Origin: JBEIUL01 sp044356865
GTDB lineage: Bacteria; Planctomycetota; Phycisphaerae; Phycisphaerales; SM1A02
Reading direction: 5' to 3'
Length of the DNA stretch: 6,463 nt
Assembly (NCBI GenBank): GCA_044356865.1
Contig: JBIKVN010000193.1
Location: 1 to 6,463, forward strand
Shown here piece after piece: positions 1 to 5,835 of this stretch. Numbering within the stretch: the stretch's first letter is position 1; each line of letters starts with the position of its first letter. Both the position numbers and the translations under genes were made by a program. A model generated the notes under the pieces. That model worked only from the letters and a program-made list of their open reading frames with translations, was not told the DNA's origin and did not search any database.

Positions 1-2
1 CG

Positions 3-221
3 CCCGCGCTGCGGCGGATCCTGCCCGAGTTGACCGAGGATCGCTTCGGCATCGAACCGCAGCTGGCCGCGGTCGCGGCCCGGCTCGGCCTGCGGGTCGC
101 GGAGGGGCCGGTCACCTACCGCCCCCGCGGCTTCGCCGAGGGCAAGAAGATCCGCGCGAAAGACGGCGTGTGGGCCCTTCTGGTCATCGCCCGCGAGCGA
201 TTCCGGCGGAGCACCGCGTGA
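3..221 (+). CDS. Family 2 glycosyltransferase, C-terminal part (gene starts before the window)
   Basis: Only the last 72 codons are present, and the reading frame is open to the left edge of the window. The visible part carries the C-terminal signature of dolichyl-phosphate-mannose-synthase-like GT2 enzymes: an RFGIEPQ element (about residues 14-20 of the fragment), then a VTYRPRGFAEGKKIRAKDG block, then a short hydrophobic helix ending in RERF. Relatives share the pattern FG-E-P-E ... V-Y-R-GKKI-KDG. Such enzymes transfer a sugar from a nucleotide sugar to a polyprenyl phosphate or other lipid at the cytoplasmic face of the membrane. The catalytic DxD region lies outside the window, so substrate and activity cannot be judged. 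The stop codon shares one base with the ATG of the following membrane-protein gene, which suggests a shared transcript and translational coupling. The family call is fairly sure; donor and acceptor are unknown. Confidence 0.82.
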   Translation, partial: PALRRILPELTEDRFGIEPQLAAVAARLGLRVAEGPVTYRPRGFAEGKKIRAKDGVWALLVIARERFRRSTA

Positions 222-1246
222 TGGATGGGCCCGCGCCCCGCCGCCGGAAGTCGAGGGATCCCCTCTTCCAAGCCATCGGCTTCCTCGCGGGATTGGCGCT
301 CCTCTGGTGGTGCATCGACCGCGCCTTCACCGGCGAGGGCGCCGCCGGGACCTGGAGCCGGATCCGGTCGGCCCCGGGGTGGGCCCTGTGGGGACTCGGC
401 CTCACGAGCCTCGGCAGCCTGCTCGTGAACGCGGTCATGTTCTGGTCGCTCGTGCAGCCGGTCCGGCGGATCGGCCTGGGCGAGATGACCGGGGTGAATC
501 TCGTCGCGAGCATGCTGAATTACCTGCCGATCCCGCTGCGGCTCGGCATGATCGCGCGGATCGCCTACCACGTGCGGGTGAACCGGATGGGAGCGCGGGC
601 CGTCGCGGCCTTCTTCAGCGCGGTGATCCTCGTCACGCTGCTCGTCGGGGGCGGACTGGCCGTCGCGGTGGCGATCTTCCCCGTGGCGGGTGCCGGGCTT
701 GCGACGCTAGTCGGCCTCGCGACGCTGGCGGCCGGCGTGCTCCTGATCGGCACCATCGCCCGATGGAAGTTTCTCGTTCGGTACACCCAGGATGTCGAGC
801 GGGTGCTGGCCGACCGGAAGGCCCTCGCCGGCGGCCTTGCGATGCGCACCGCGGATGCGATCCTCTGGTCGGCCCGGATGGCCTGCGCGGTCGCGGTGCT
901 CGGGATGCCACTGTCACCGGGCGAGTCGGCGATCCTCGGCCTCGTCGCGGTCGCGGCGAGCATGAACCCCCTCGGGCGATTCGGCTTTCGCGAGGCGGGC
1001 GTGGTCTGGATCTCAAGTTACCTCTTCGCAGGCCGGATGGAACCGGAAGAGCTCCAGCAGGCGTTCGCACAACTCGCGATCGTCGAGAGCGCCGCCGAAG
1101 GTGCCGTCACGCTGCCGCTCGGGGTGTTGTTCCTGCCTTGGTTTCTCGGGCGGCTGCGCCGCGCGAAGGCGGGCGACGACCCCTCACCAGGACCAACGGA
1201 CGGTGCGCCGCAGCCCGTCATCGAGCGCGAGATACCGAAGGCGTAG
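221..1246 (+). CDS. UPF0104 / lysylphosphatidylglycerol synthase-like transmembrane flippase-family protein
   Basis: A 341-residue polytopic membrane protein. After a basic N-terminus (RRRKSR), hydrophobic segments lie roughly at residues 17-36, 52-78, 90-106, 126-152, 156-179, 212-230, 234-250, 256-270 and 283-310. Family marks are an N-Y-L-P-I-P-L-R-L-G-M motif near 100-110, with positive residues after it, and an N-P-L-G-R-F-G-F-R-E-A motif near 249-259 that corresponds to the conserved P-G-G-x-G-x-x-E of UPF0104. The family includes the membrane half of MprF and of AglD and is thought to move or modify lipids across the cytoplasmic membrane; no substrate can be read here. I chose ATG at 221 because it overlaps the glycosyltransferase stop (TGATG) and has GGAG at 208-211, nine bases upstream. 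An in-frame GTG at 218 is possible, and a start at 170 would lie inside the upstream gene. The last 63 bases overlap the convergent cysteine-cluster gene. The C-terminal tail after residue 316 is polar and looks unstructured. Confidence 0.83.
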   Translation: MDGPAPRRRKSRDPLFQAIGFLAGLALLWWCIDRAFTGEGAAGTWSRIRSAPGWALWGLGLTSLGSLLVNAVMFWSLVQPVRRIGLGEMTGVNLVASMLNYLPIPLRLGMIARIAYHVRVNRMGARAVAAFFSAVILVTLLVGGGLAVAVAIFPVAGAGLATLVGLATLAAGVLLIGTIARWKFLVRYTQDVERVLADRKALAGGLAMRTADAILWSARMACAVAVLGMPLSPGESAILGLVAVAASMNPLGRFGFREAGVVWISSYLFAGRMEPEELQQAFAQLAIVESAAEGAVTLPLGVLFLPWFLGRLRRAKAGDDPSPGPTDGAPQPVIEREIPKA

Positions 1247-2455
1247 CCGCTCGGGGCGGCTGCCGAGCCACGGGGCGCGACCGGAGGTACGGTCAATGCG
1301 TCCGACCGCCGCGACGACATCCTCGAGGGACACGCCGGGCCCGCGCGAGGAGGCACGAAGCCGGGCGAGCCAGCCCGCCGCGGCCACGTCGACCGCGAGC
1401 GCGACGAGGCCGAGCGTGACGGGGAAGCCGTAATGGCCGGCGCCCCAGCGACGGCGCCCGCGAACGGCCGCTCGCATCCAGCGCGTCACGAGGTCGTCGA
1501 TCGCGGCGAGCTCGGCGGAATCGCCCACGGGCGCGACGGACTCCACACCCTCGAGCCGCAGCCCCGCGGGCCACTCGGGCCCGAGGGCCGGCGCCTCGCC
1601 GCGTCCGGCGGCGAAGCGGCGACTGCGAAGGAGCTGGTCGATCACCGAGCGAAGGCGGCCACGGACCATCATCCGCCCGATCTTCGGATCCTCGACCCGC
1701 GCGAAGACCGCCTGCCGCGAAAGCCGCCGCTGCCCCCGCGACGGGCCGTCGACCGGCAGGAGCGCGAGCTCGTCCGGTAGCGCCCCGACGAGGGTCGAGA
1801 CGAGCTCGACGAGGCGCTCGCCCCGCACCCGGTCGAGCCGCGCCGCGTGCAGCGACTGCGCCAGCCACGCGAAACCGTCGAGGCGGATCCGCAGCGGTAT
1901 CTCGCCGCGGGCGAGCCACGCGTCGATCCGCGCGACGATCGCCTCGACCTCGCCGTCCGTAGCCTCCAGCCCCTTCGCAAGGTCGATCGGCGCCGGGTCG
2001 AGCGTCTCGGGCAGCGACTCGAGCATCCGCAGCACGTCGCGACGATGGCTCGCGAGCTCGGCCCCGCGGCTCGCCGCGACGCTTCCGCAGGCGAAACTCA
2101 GCCCGATCGCCGCGTCGGCGGGCCCGGGCGTCACGCTGAACGGGAACATCTGGCAGGCGATCGGCTTCTCCTCGAGGCCGAACTCGGCGTGGATCCGGCA
2201 CAGCCCGTCCGCCTGCAGGAAGACGCACGCCCCGTCCTCGCGCTGGCGGAGGAAGGTCCGCCCGCGGAACTCGACGGTCACCGGCTCGCCGAGCCGTTCC
2301 TCCCACTTCTGCCGCCCGAGCCTCGCGAGATCCGCCTCGCGAAGCTGCACCGTGAAGTCGCGACAGCAGTTCCCGCACCCGTGGCAGGAGTACCGCTGCC
2401 CCGCGACGCCGAGCGGCACGACCGGCAGCCGGATGTCCTCGCGACGGGCCTTCAT
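1184..2455 (-). CDS. YkgJ-type CxxCxxCC cysteine-cluster protein (FliB-like family)
   Basis: A 423-residue protein. The N-terminal third (about residues 20-125) is the YkgJ / zinc-or-iron-chelating domain: C24-H-G-C27-G-N-C30-C31 gives the CxxCxxCC motif, followed by C77, C86, C101 (in IACQMFPF) and C123. The cysteine count and spacing suit a bound metal, probably an Fe-S cluster or zinc, but this was not tested. The family is widespread and mostly uncharacterised; some members are annotated as flagellin lysine methylases (FliB). No flagellar gene is nearby, so I do not assign that role. The remaining 300 residues have no motif I recognise and are rich in Arg and Leu, with one Gly/Ala/Val-rich hydrophobic stretch near residues 355-375. 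ATG at 2455 overlaps the rdgB stop as ATGA with no strong SD, so translation is probably coupled to rdgB. The 3' end runs antisense into the last 63 bases of the membrane-protein gene. The frame stays open far upstream through rdgB, but only because of GC-rich codon use. Confidence 0.82.
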   Translation of the reverse strand: MKARREDIRLPVVPLGVAGQRYSCHGCGNCCRDFTVQLREADLARLGRQKWEERLGEPVTVEFRGRTFLRQREDGACVFLQADGLCRIHAEFGLEEKPIACQMFPFSVTPGPADAAIGLSFACGSVAASRGAELASHRRDVLRMLESLPETLDPAPIDLAKGLEATDGEVEAIVARIDAWLARGEIPLRIRLDGFAWLAQSLHAARLDRVRGERLVELVSTLVGALPDELALLPVDGPSRGQRRLSRQAVFARVEDPKIGRMMVRGRLRSVIDQLLRSRRFAAGRGEAPALGPEWPAGLRLEGVESVAPVGDSAELAAIDDLVTRWMRAAVRGRRRWGAGHYGFPVTLGLVALAVDVAAAGWLARLRASSRGPGVSLEDVVAAVGRIDRTSGRAPWLGSRPERLRLRYLALDDGLRRTVRWSW

Positions 2456-3078
2456 CGCGCCACACCCGCGAGCCGAGCCGCGATGAGCCGCACCGCGTGC
2501 CCGCGATGGCTGCGGGCGTTCTTCTCGTCCGCGGAAAGCTCGGCGCTCGAGCGGCCTTCCCCGGGCAGGAAGAGCAGCGGGTCGTAGCCGAATCCGTTCG
2601 TGCCGCGCGGCGCCTCGAGGATCACGCCGGGAAACGTCCCGCGGCTCTCGGCCACGATCGTGCCGTCCGGGTCGGCCACGCACATCGCACAGACGAAGCG
2701 GGCATGCCGGCGATCGGGCGGGACGCCACGGAGCCTCTCGAGCAGCAGCGCGTTGTTCGCCGCGTCGCGCTCGGACCGCGTCGAGCCGACGCCGGCGAAG
2801 CGGGCGCTGCGCACGCCGGGCGCACCGTCGAGGGCGTCGACCTCGAGGCCCGAGTCGTCGGCGAGGCAGCGTCGCCCGGTCATCCGGGCGTAGGCGACCG
2901 CCTTGATCCGGGCGTTCTCCTCGAAAGTCGCTCCGTCCTCCTCGGGCTCGGGCAGGGGCCCGCCGAGCGAGTCGAGCCCGTCGAGCCGGAACCCGAGCGG
3001 CCCGAGCACCGCCGCGATTTCCCGGACCTTGTGGGGGTTCCCGGTGGCGACGAGGAGGTTTCGAGCGGGATTTTTCAA
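2452..3078 (-). CDS. rdgB: XTP/dITP diphosphatase (RdgB/HAM1 family)
   Basis: A 208-residue enzyme that hydrolyses deaminated purine nucleoside triphosphates (dITP, dXTP, ITP, XTP) to monophosphate and pyrophosphate in the cytoplasm, keeping inosine and xanthine out of DNA and RNA. All family blocks are visible: ATGNPHKVREI at 11-21, EEDGATFEENARIKA at 46-60, the metal-site block ADDSGLEVDALDGAPGV at 73-89 with D74, D75, S76 and G77, GTNGFGYDP at 159-167 and SHRG at 190-193. The length is near the usual size of about 200 residues. The start is TTG at 3078: it is supported by a strong SD, AAGGAG at 3089-3084, five bases upstream, and by placing the ATGNPHK motif at the expected distance from the N-terminus. 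It is the first gene of a two-gene minus-strand unit with the cysteine-cluster gene (ATGA overlap). The DNRLRE gene diverges from it. Confidence 0.95.
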   Translation of the reverse strand: MKNPARNLLVATGNPHKVREIAAVLGPLGFRLDGLDSLGGPLPEPEEDGATFEENARIKAVAYARMTGRRCLADDSGLEVDALDGAPGVRSARFAGVGSTRSERDAANNALLLERLRGVPPDRRHARFVCAMCVADPDGTIVAESRGTFPGVILEAPRGTNGFGYDPLLFLPGEGRSSAELSADEKNARSHRGHAVRLIAARLAGVAR

Positions 3079-3083
3079 TGATT

Positions 3084-3089
3084 CTCCTT
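3084..3089 (-). promoter_or_regulatory. Ribosome binding site of rdgB that fixes a TTG start
   Basis: Minus-strand AAGGAG followed by a five-base spacer (AATCA) and then TTG. This is an almost ideal Shine-Dalgarno sequence, and there is no in-frame ATG nearby at the expected N-terminus, so the rare start codon TTG is the best-supported choice. Confidence 0.8.
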
Positions 3090-3154
3090 GCCAGGCGCCG
3101 CGGCCGCGTTACCGTCCGCGAATCCGGTCGCCCGCCAAAGGTAGGGCCGTCCCC

Positions 3155-3163
3155 AGGAGGAGG
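3155..3163 (+). promoter_or_regulatory. Ribosome binding site of the DNRLRE-protein gene
   Basis: AGGAGGAGG lies 7-10 bases before ATG 3171, depending on which register pairs. It selects ATG 3171 over the in-frame ATG at 3078, which lacks such a site and would put 31 extra residues before a good signal peptide. Confidence 0.85.
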
Positions 3164-3170
3164 AAAGTCC

Positions 3171-3926
3171 ATGACCCGTCGTTTCCCCGTCCGTGCCGCG
3201 CTCCTTGCGGCGATCGCCGTGGCCTCGACGGCGTCCCCCGCCTCCGCCGGCTTCCTCACGGCTTCCGCGAGCCGCGACGCCACCATCTACTCGGGCTCCG
3301 GCTCGACCGCCAACGGGGCCGGCCAGTACCTCTTCGCGGGACGCACGGCGACCGGCGCCCTCCGGCGGGCCCTGCTGCACTTCGACCTCTCGTCGATCCC
3401 GGAAGACGCGGTGATCGTCTCGGCGACGCTGAACCTCCATCTCACGCAGGCGGCGAGCGGGGAACACGGGGTCTCGGTGCACCGCGTACTCGCCTCGTGG
3501 ACGACCGGATCCTCGGATCCGGCCGGGAACGAGGGAGCCGGAGCGGCGGCCGCCCCGGCCGATGCGACCTGGACCAGCCGCAGCTTCGGCTCGCCGACCA
3601 TGGACTGGGCGAACGCCGGCGGCGACTACGCGACGGCGGCCTCGGCCTTCTCCCTGATCGGCACCGACCTGGTCCGCTACTCGATCTCGTCCGCCGGCCT
3701 CGCCGCCGACGTGCAGGCGTGGCTCGCCGACCCGGCGGGCTCGAACCACGGCTGGCTCCTCATCGGCGACGAGACCGTCAACCAGTCCGCCCGCCGGTTC
3801 GGCAGCACCGACGGATCGGCCGAGTTCGCGCCGACGCTCGAGGTCGAGTGGACGGTGATTCCGGCTCCGGGCGCGGCGACGTTCTTGGCGATCGCGGGCC
3901 TCGTCCGCCCGCGCCGCCGCCGCTGA
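3171..3926 (+). CDS. Secreted DNRLRE-domain protein with PEP-CTERM-like C-terminal sorting tail
   Basis: A 251-residue exported protein. Residues 1-26 form a Sec signal peptide: basic MTRRFPVR, an Ala/Leu-rich core and a likely cut after ASPASA-26. Residues 27-228 match the DNRLRE (disaggregatase-related) beta-sandwich domain: A-S-R-D-A-T-I-Y near 33-40, RRALLHFDLSSIP at 65-77, VHRVLASWTTG at 103-113, VQAWLADPAGSNHGWLLIGD at 181-200 and a closing RRFGSTDG ... PTLEVEW at 208-227. The domain is common in planctomycete extracellular proteins; its function is usually unknown and may involve carbohydrate or surface binding. The tail, IPAPGAATFLAIAGLVRPRRRR at 230-251, has the order Pro-motif, short hydrophobic stretch, Arg cluster, as in PEP-CTERM exosortase substrates, but with PAP in place of PEP and only about 11 hydrophobic residues. 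ATG 3171 is chosen for its strong SD and the signal peptide. The stop is one base from the convergent carboxylase stop. No enzyme motif is visible. Confidence 0.9.
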   Translation: MTRRFPVRAALLAAIAVASTASPASAGFLTASASRDATIYSGSGSTANGAGQYLFAGRTATGALRRALLHFDLSSIPEDAVIVSATLNLHLTQAASGEHGVSVHRVLASWTTGSSDPAGNEGAGAAAAPADATWTSRSFGSPTMDWANAGGDYATAASAFSLIGTDLVRYSISSAGLAADVQAWLADPAGSNHGWLLIGDETVNQSARRFGSTDGSAEFAPTLEVEWTVIPAPGAATFLAIAGLVRPRRRR

Positions 3927-3927
3927 C

Positions 3928-5604
3928 TCAGGTCTGCAGCACGCCGGTCCGGAACTCGGCGTCGGTCGGCATCCGGGCCGCGATCCGCAGGCTTTCCGCA
4001 AGTTCCTCGCGGGTCCGCTCGGGATCGATCACGCGGTCGACCCAGCCGCGGGCCGCGCCGTACAGGATGTCCTGCTGCTCGCGGTAACTCGCCGAGATCG
4101 CCTCGAGCAGCTTCGCCCGCATCGCCTCGTCGACCTTCTCGCCCTTCCGCTCGCGGGCCGCGAGGTCGATCTGCAGCAGCGTGTTCGCCGCCTGCGCCGC
4201 CCCCATCACCGCGCACTTCGCCCCGGGCCACGCCAGCGTCAGGAACGGGTCGAATGCCCGCCCGCACATCGCGTAGTTCCCGGCGCCGTAGCTCGAGTTG
4301 AGGATGAGCGAGATCTTCGGCACCACGCAGTTGCTCATCGCGTTCACCATCTTCGCGCCCGAGCGGATGATGCCTCCCTGCTCGCTGTCGCGACCGACCA
4401 TGAAGCCGGTGGTGTCGTGCACGAAGACGATCGGCAGCCGCTTCTGGTTGCAGTCCATGATGAACCGCGCCGCCTTGTCGGCCGAGTCGTCGTAGATGAC
4501 GCTCGGCATGTTCATCGCGACCGACGGCCCGGCCTTCCCGCCCGGCATCTTCCGCGGGGTGATCTTCTTCTGGTTCGCGACGATCCCGCACGGCCAGCCG
4601 CCGATGCGGGCGTACGAGCAGACGAGCGAGCGGCCGTAGTCGGCCCGGTACTCGTCGAGGGTTCCCGCGTCGACGACGCAGGCGAGCAGGTCGGTCACGT
4701 CGTACTGCTGCCCCGGCTCGCCCTTGAAGATCGCGTAGACCTCCTCGCCGGCGCGGGCCGCGGCGACCGGCGGGAAGGGCGGCGTCGCGGCGGGCGGGGC
4801 CGAGCGCGTGGCCTCCATCACGCTGCGGAGCCGGGCGAGGCACGACTCGTCGTCCTTCTCGCGGAAGTCGATCGTTCCCGAGATCTCGGCGTGCATCGCG
4901 GCGCCGCCGAGCTCCTCGCTCTCGACTTCCTGCCCGATCGCGGCCTTCACGAGGGCGGGGCCGGCGAGGTAGAGGCCGCTGCCCTCGGTCATGAGCAGCG
5001 TGTCGCACAGCACCGGCAGGTATCCGCCGCCGGCGACGCAATTGCCCATGATCGCGGCGATCTGGGGGATGCCCTTCGCGCTGATCACCGCGTTGTTGCG
5101 GAAGATCCGGCCGAAGTCGTCGGTGTCGGGGAAGACGTCCTCCTGGAGCGGCAGGAAGACGCCCGCGCTGTCAACGAGGTAGAGAAGCGGCAGCCGGGCA
5201 CGCTCGGCGATCGACTGGGCGCGGATGATCTTCTTGCAGGTCATCGGGAAGAACGCGCCGGCCTTCACCGTGGCGTCGTTGGCGACGATCATGCACAGGC
5301 GGCCGTCGACCGGTCCGATCGTGGTGACCACGCCCGCGGACGGGGCCCCGCCGTACTCGCGGTACATGCCGTGGGCCGCGAAGAGGCCGACCTCGAAGTC
5401 GGACATGCCCGGGTCGACGAGCTTGGCGATGCGCTCGCGGGCGGTGAGGCGGCCGTGGCGATGCTGCCGCTCGATGCCGCCCGGACCACCGCCCTGCCGG
5501 ATGGCATCGGCGACGGAGCGGGTGGCGGCAACGGCGGCGGCCAGCGAGCCGGACGCGGGGGCCGTTGGGGTGTGGTCGGGAGAGTTCGGGGAGCGATTCG
5601 CCAT
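3928..5604 (-). CDS. Acyl-CoA carboxylase, carboxyltransferase (beta) subunit
   Basis: A 558-residue biotin-dependent carboxyltransferase of the PccB/MccB family. It moves CO2 from carboxybiotin on a partner carrier protein to the alpha carbon of an acyl-CoA in the cytoplasm. After a low-complexity N-terminus (1-40) comes the conserved QHRHGRLTARERI at 48-60. The N-domain crotonase-fold signature GIPQIAAIMGNCVAGGGYLPV (178-198) supplies an oxyanion-hole Gly cluster. GPALVKAAIGQEVESEELGG lies at 215-234. The C-domain has VANQKKITPRKMPGGKAG (342-359), TTGFMVGRDSEQGGI (398-412) and SSYGAGNYAMCGRAFDP (437-453). The GAGNYAMCGRAFDP version resembles methylcrotonyl-CoA carboxylase beta, but the substrate (methylcrotonyl-, propionyl- or another acyl-CoA) cannot be fixed. 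The biotin carboxylase and biotin-carrier subunits are not in the window, so it depends on genes elsewhere. ATG 5604 is the outermost start, with only a weak GAAG about 10 bases upstream and no real SD. The length slightly exceeds the usual 510-550. Confidence 0.92.
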   Translation of the reverse strand: MANRSPNSPDHTPTAPASGSLAAAVAATRSVADAIRQGGGPGGIERQHRHGRLTARERIAKLVDPGMSDFEVGLFAAHGMYREYGGAPSAGVVTTIGPVDGRLCMIVANDATVKAGAFFPMTCKKIIRAQSIAERARLPLLYLVDSAGVFLPLQEDVFPDTDDFGRIFRNNAVISAKGIPQIAAIMGNCVAGGGYLPVLCDTLLMTEGSGLYLAGPALVKAAIGQEVESEELGGAAMHAEISGTIDFREKDDESCLARLRSVMEATRSAPPAATPPFPPVAAARAGEEVYAIFKGEPGQQYDVTDLLACVVDAGTLDEYRADYGRSLVCSYARIGGWPCGIVANQKKITPRKMPGGKAGPSVAMNMPSVIYDDSADKAARFIMDCNQKRLPIVFVHDTTGFMVGRDSEQGGIIRSGAKMVNAMSNCVVPKISLILNSSYGAGNYAMCGRAFDPFLTLAWPGAKCAVMGAAQAANTLLQIDLAARERKGEKVDEAMRAKLLEAISASYREQQDILYGAARGWVDRVIDPERTREELAESLRIAARMPTDAEFRTGVLQT

Positions 5605-5670
5605 GGGTTCGATGCTTCGCGGGTCGGGAACGGGCGGATCCGGAGCATATCGGGAGGCTGTCCCTCAGTA

Positions 5671-5699
5671 CCGATAAGTCATGCGAATTGGACAGGCAA
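5671..5699 (-). promoter_or_regulatory. Weak candidate sigma70-type promoter for the carboxylase gene
   Basis: On the minus strand TTGCCT (5699-5694) and TATCGG (5676-5671) are separated by exactly 17 bases. The -35 box matches consensus at four of six positions and the -10 box at three. A leader of about 60 bases would precede ATG 5604. The location is right but the match is modest. Confidence 0.22.
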
Positions 5700-5708
5700 C
5701 TTTCGAGC

Positions 5709-5743
5709 AAACCGCCCTTTCGGCATTGAGGAAACGGTTTTTT
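5709..5743 (+). terminator. Terminator-like stem with T run
   Basis: AAACCG (5709-5714) and TTTC (5718-5721) pair with GAAA (5731-5734) and CGGTTT (5735-5740), with three C bases bulged and a nine-base loop. Six T (5738-5743) end the structure, three of them inside the stem. In the plus direction it looks like an intrinsic terminator or attenuator, but no plus-strand gene precedes it. It could insulate rpsO from antisense transcription out of the carboxylase gene. The stem is only partly GC-rich, so the call is tentative. Confidence 0.3.
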
Positions 5744-5799
5744 CACGCGCGACCGTCGTGATCGAGGTCCAGATAACCGGCCGTTCTGGACAGGCCAAT

Positions 5800-5835
5800 T
5801 CCGAATCCGAATCGGCCAACTCCGAATCGGCCACC
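5800..5835 (+). repeat. Short degenerate tandem repeats (TCCGAATCGGCCAMC)
   Basis: A six-base TCCGAA (5800-5805) precedes two 15-base units, TCCGAATCGGCCAAC (5806-5820) and TCCGAATCGGCCACC (5821-5835), which differ at one position. A third partial unit begins at 5836 and runs into an inverted repeat. The array is too short for CRISPR or a satellite. It may be a protein-binding array or chance slippage. Confidence 0.6.

Noticed and set aside
170..220. Upstream in-frame start (170) for the UPF0104 protein
   Set aside because: It lies inside the glycosyltransferase coding region. ATG 221 has the stop-start overlap and a GGAG at a proper distance.
307..1419. A 370-codon plus-strand frame overlapping the UPF0104 gene
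   Set aside because: The translation is almost entirely Arg/Gly/Pro/Ala, a classic frame shadow of a GC-rich gene.
1184..2455. Flagellin N-methylase (FliB) as a firm function
   Set aside because: The cysteine motif is shared by a broad family, and no flagellar gene is present, so only the family name is supported.
3078..3170. Longer start (ATG 3078) for the DNRLRE protein
   Set aside because: It would add 31 basic, low-complexity residues before a textbook signal peptide, and AGGAGGAGG sits just before ATG 3171.
1184..3286. A 700-codon open minus-strand frame running from upstream of rdgB to the end of the cysteine-cluster gene
   Set aside because: The first 277 codons lie out of frame across rdgB and are Arg/Pro/Ala-rich nonsense. 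The recognisable protein begins at ATG 2455 with the ATGA junction. The openness comes from high GC.
3505..3522. Perfect inverted repeat CCGGATCC-TC-GGATCCGG inside the DNRLRE gene
   Set aside because: It is fully accounted for by the codons for Thr-Gly-Ser-Ser-Asp-Pro, has no T run and lies mid-gene. It is probably chance.
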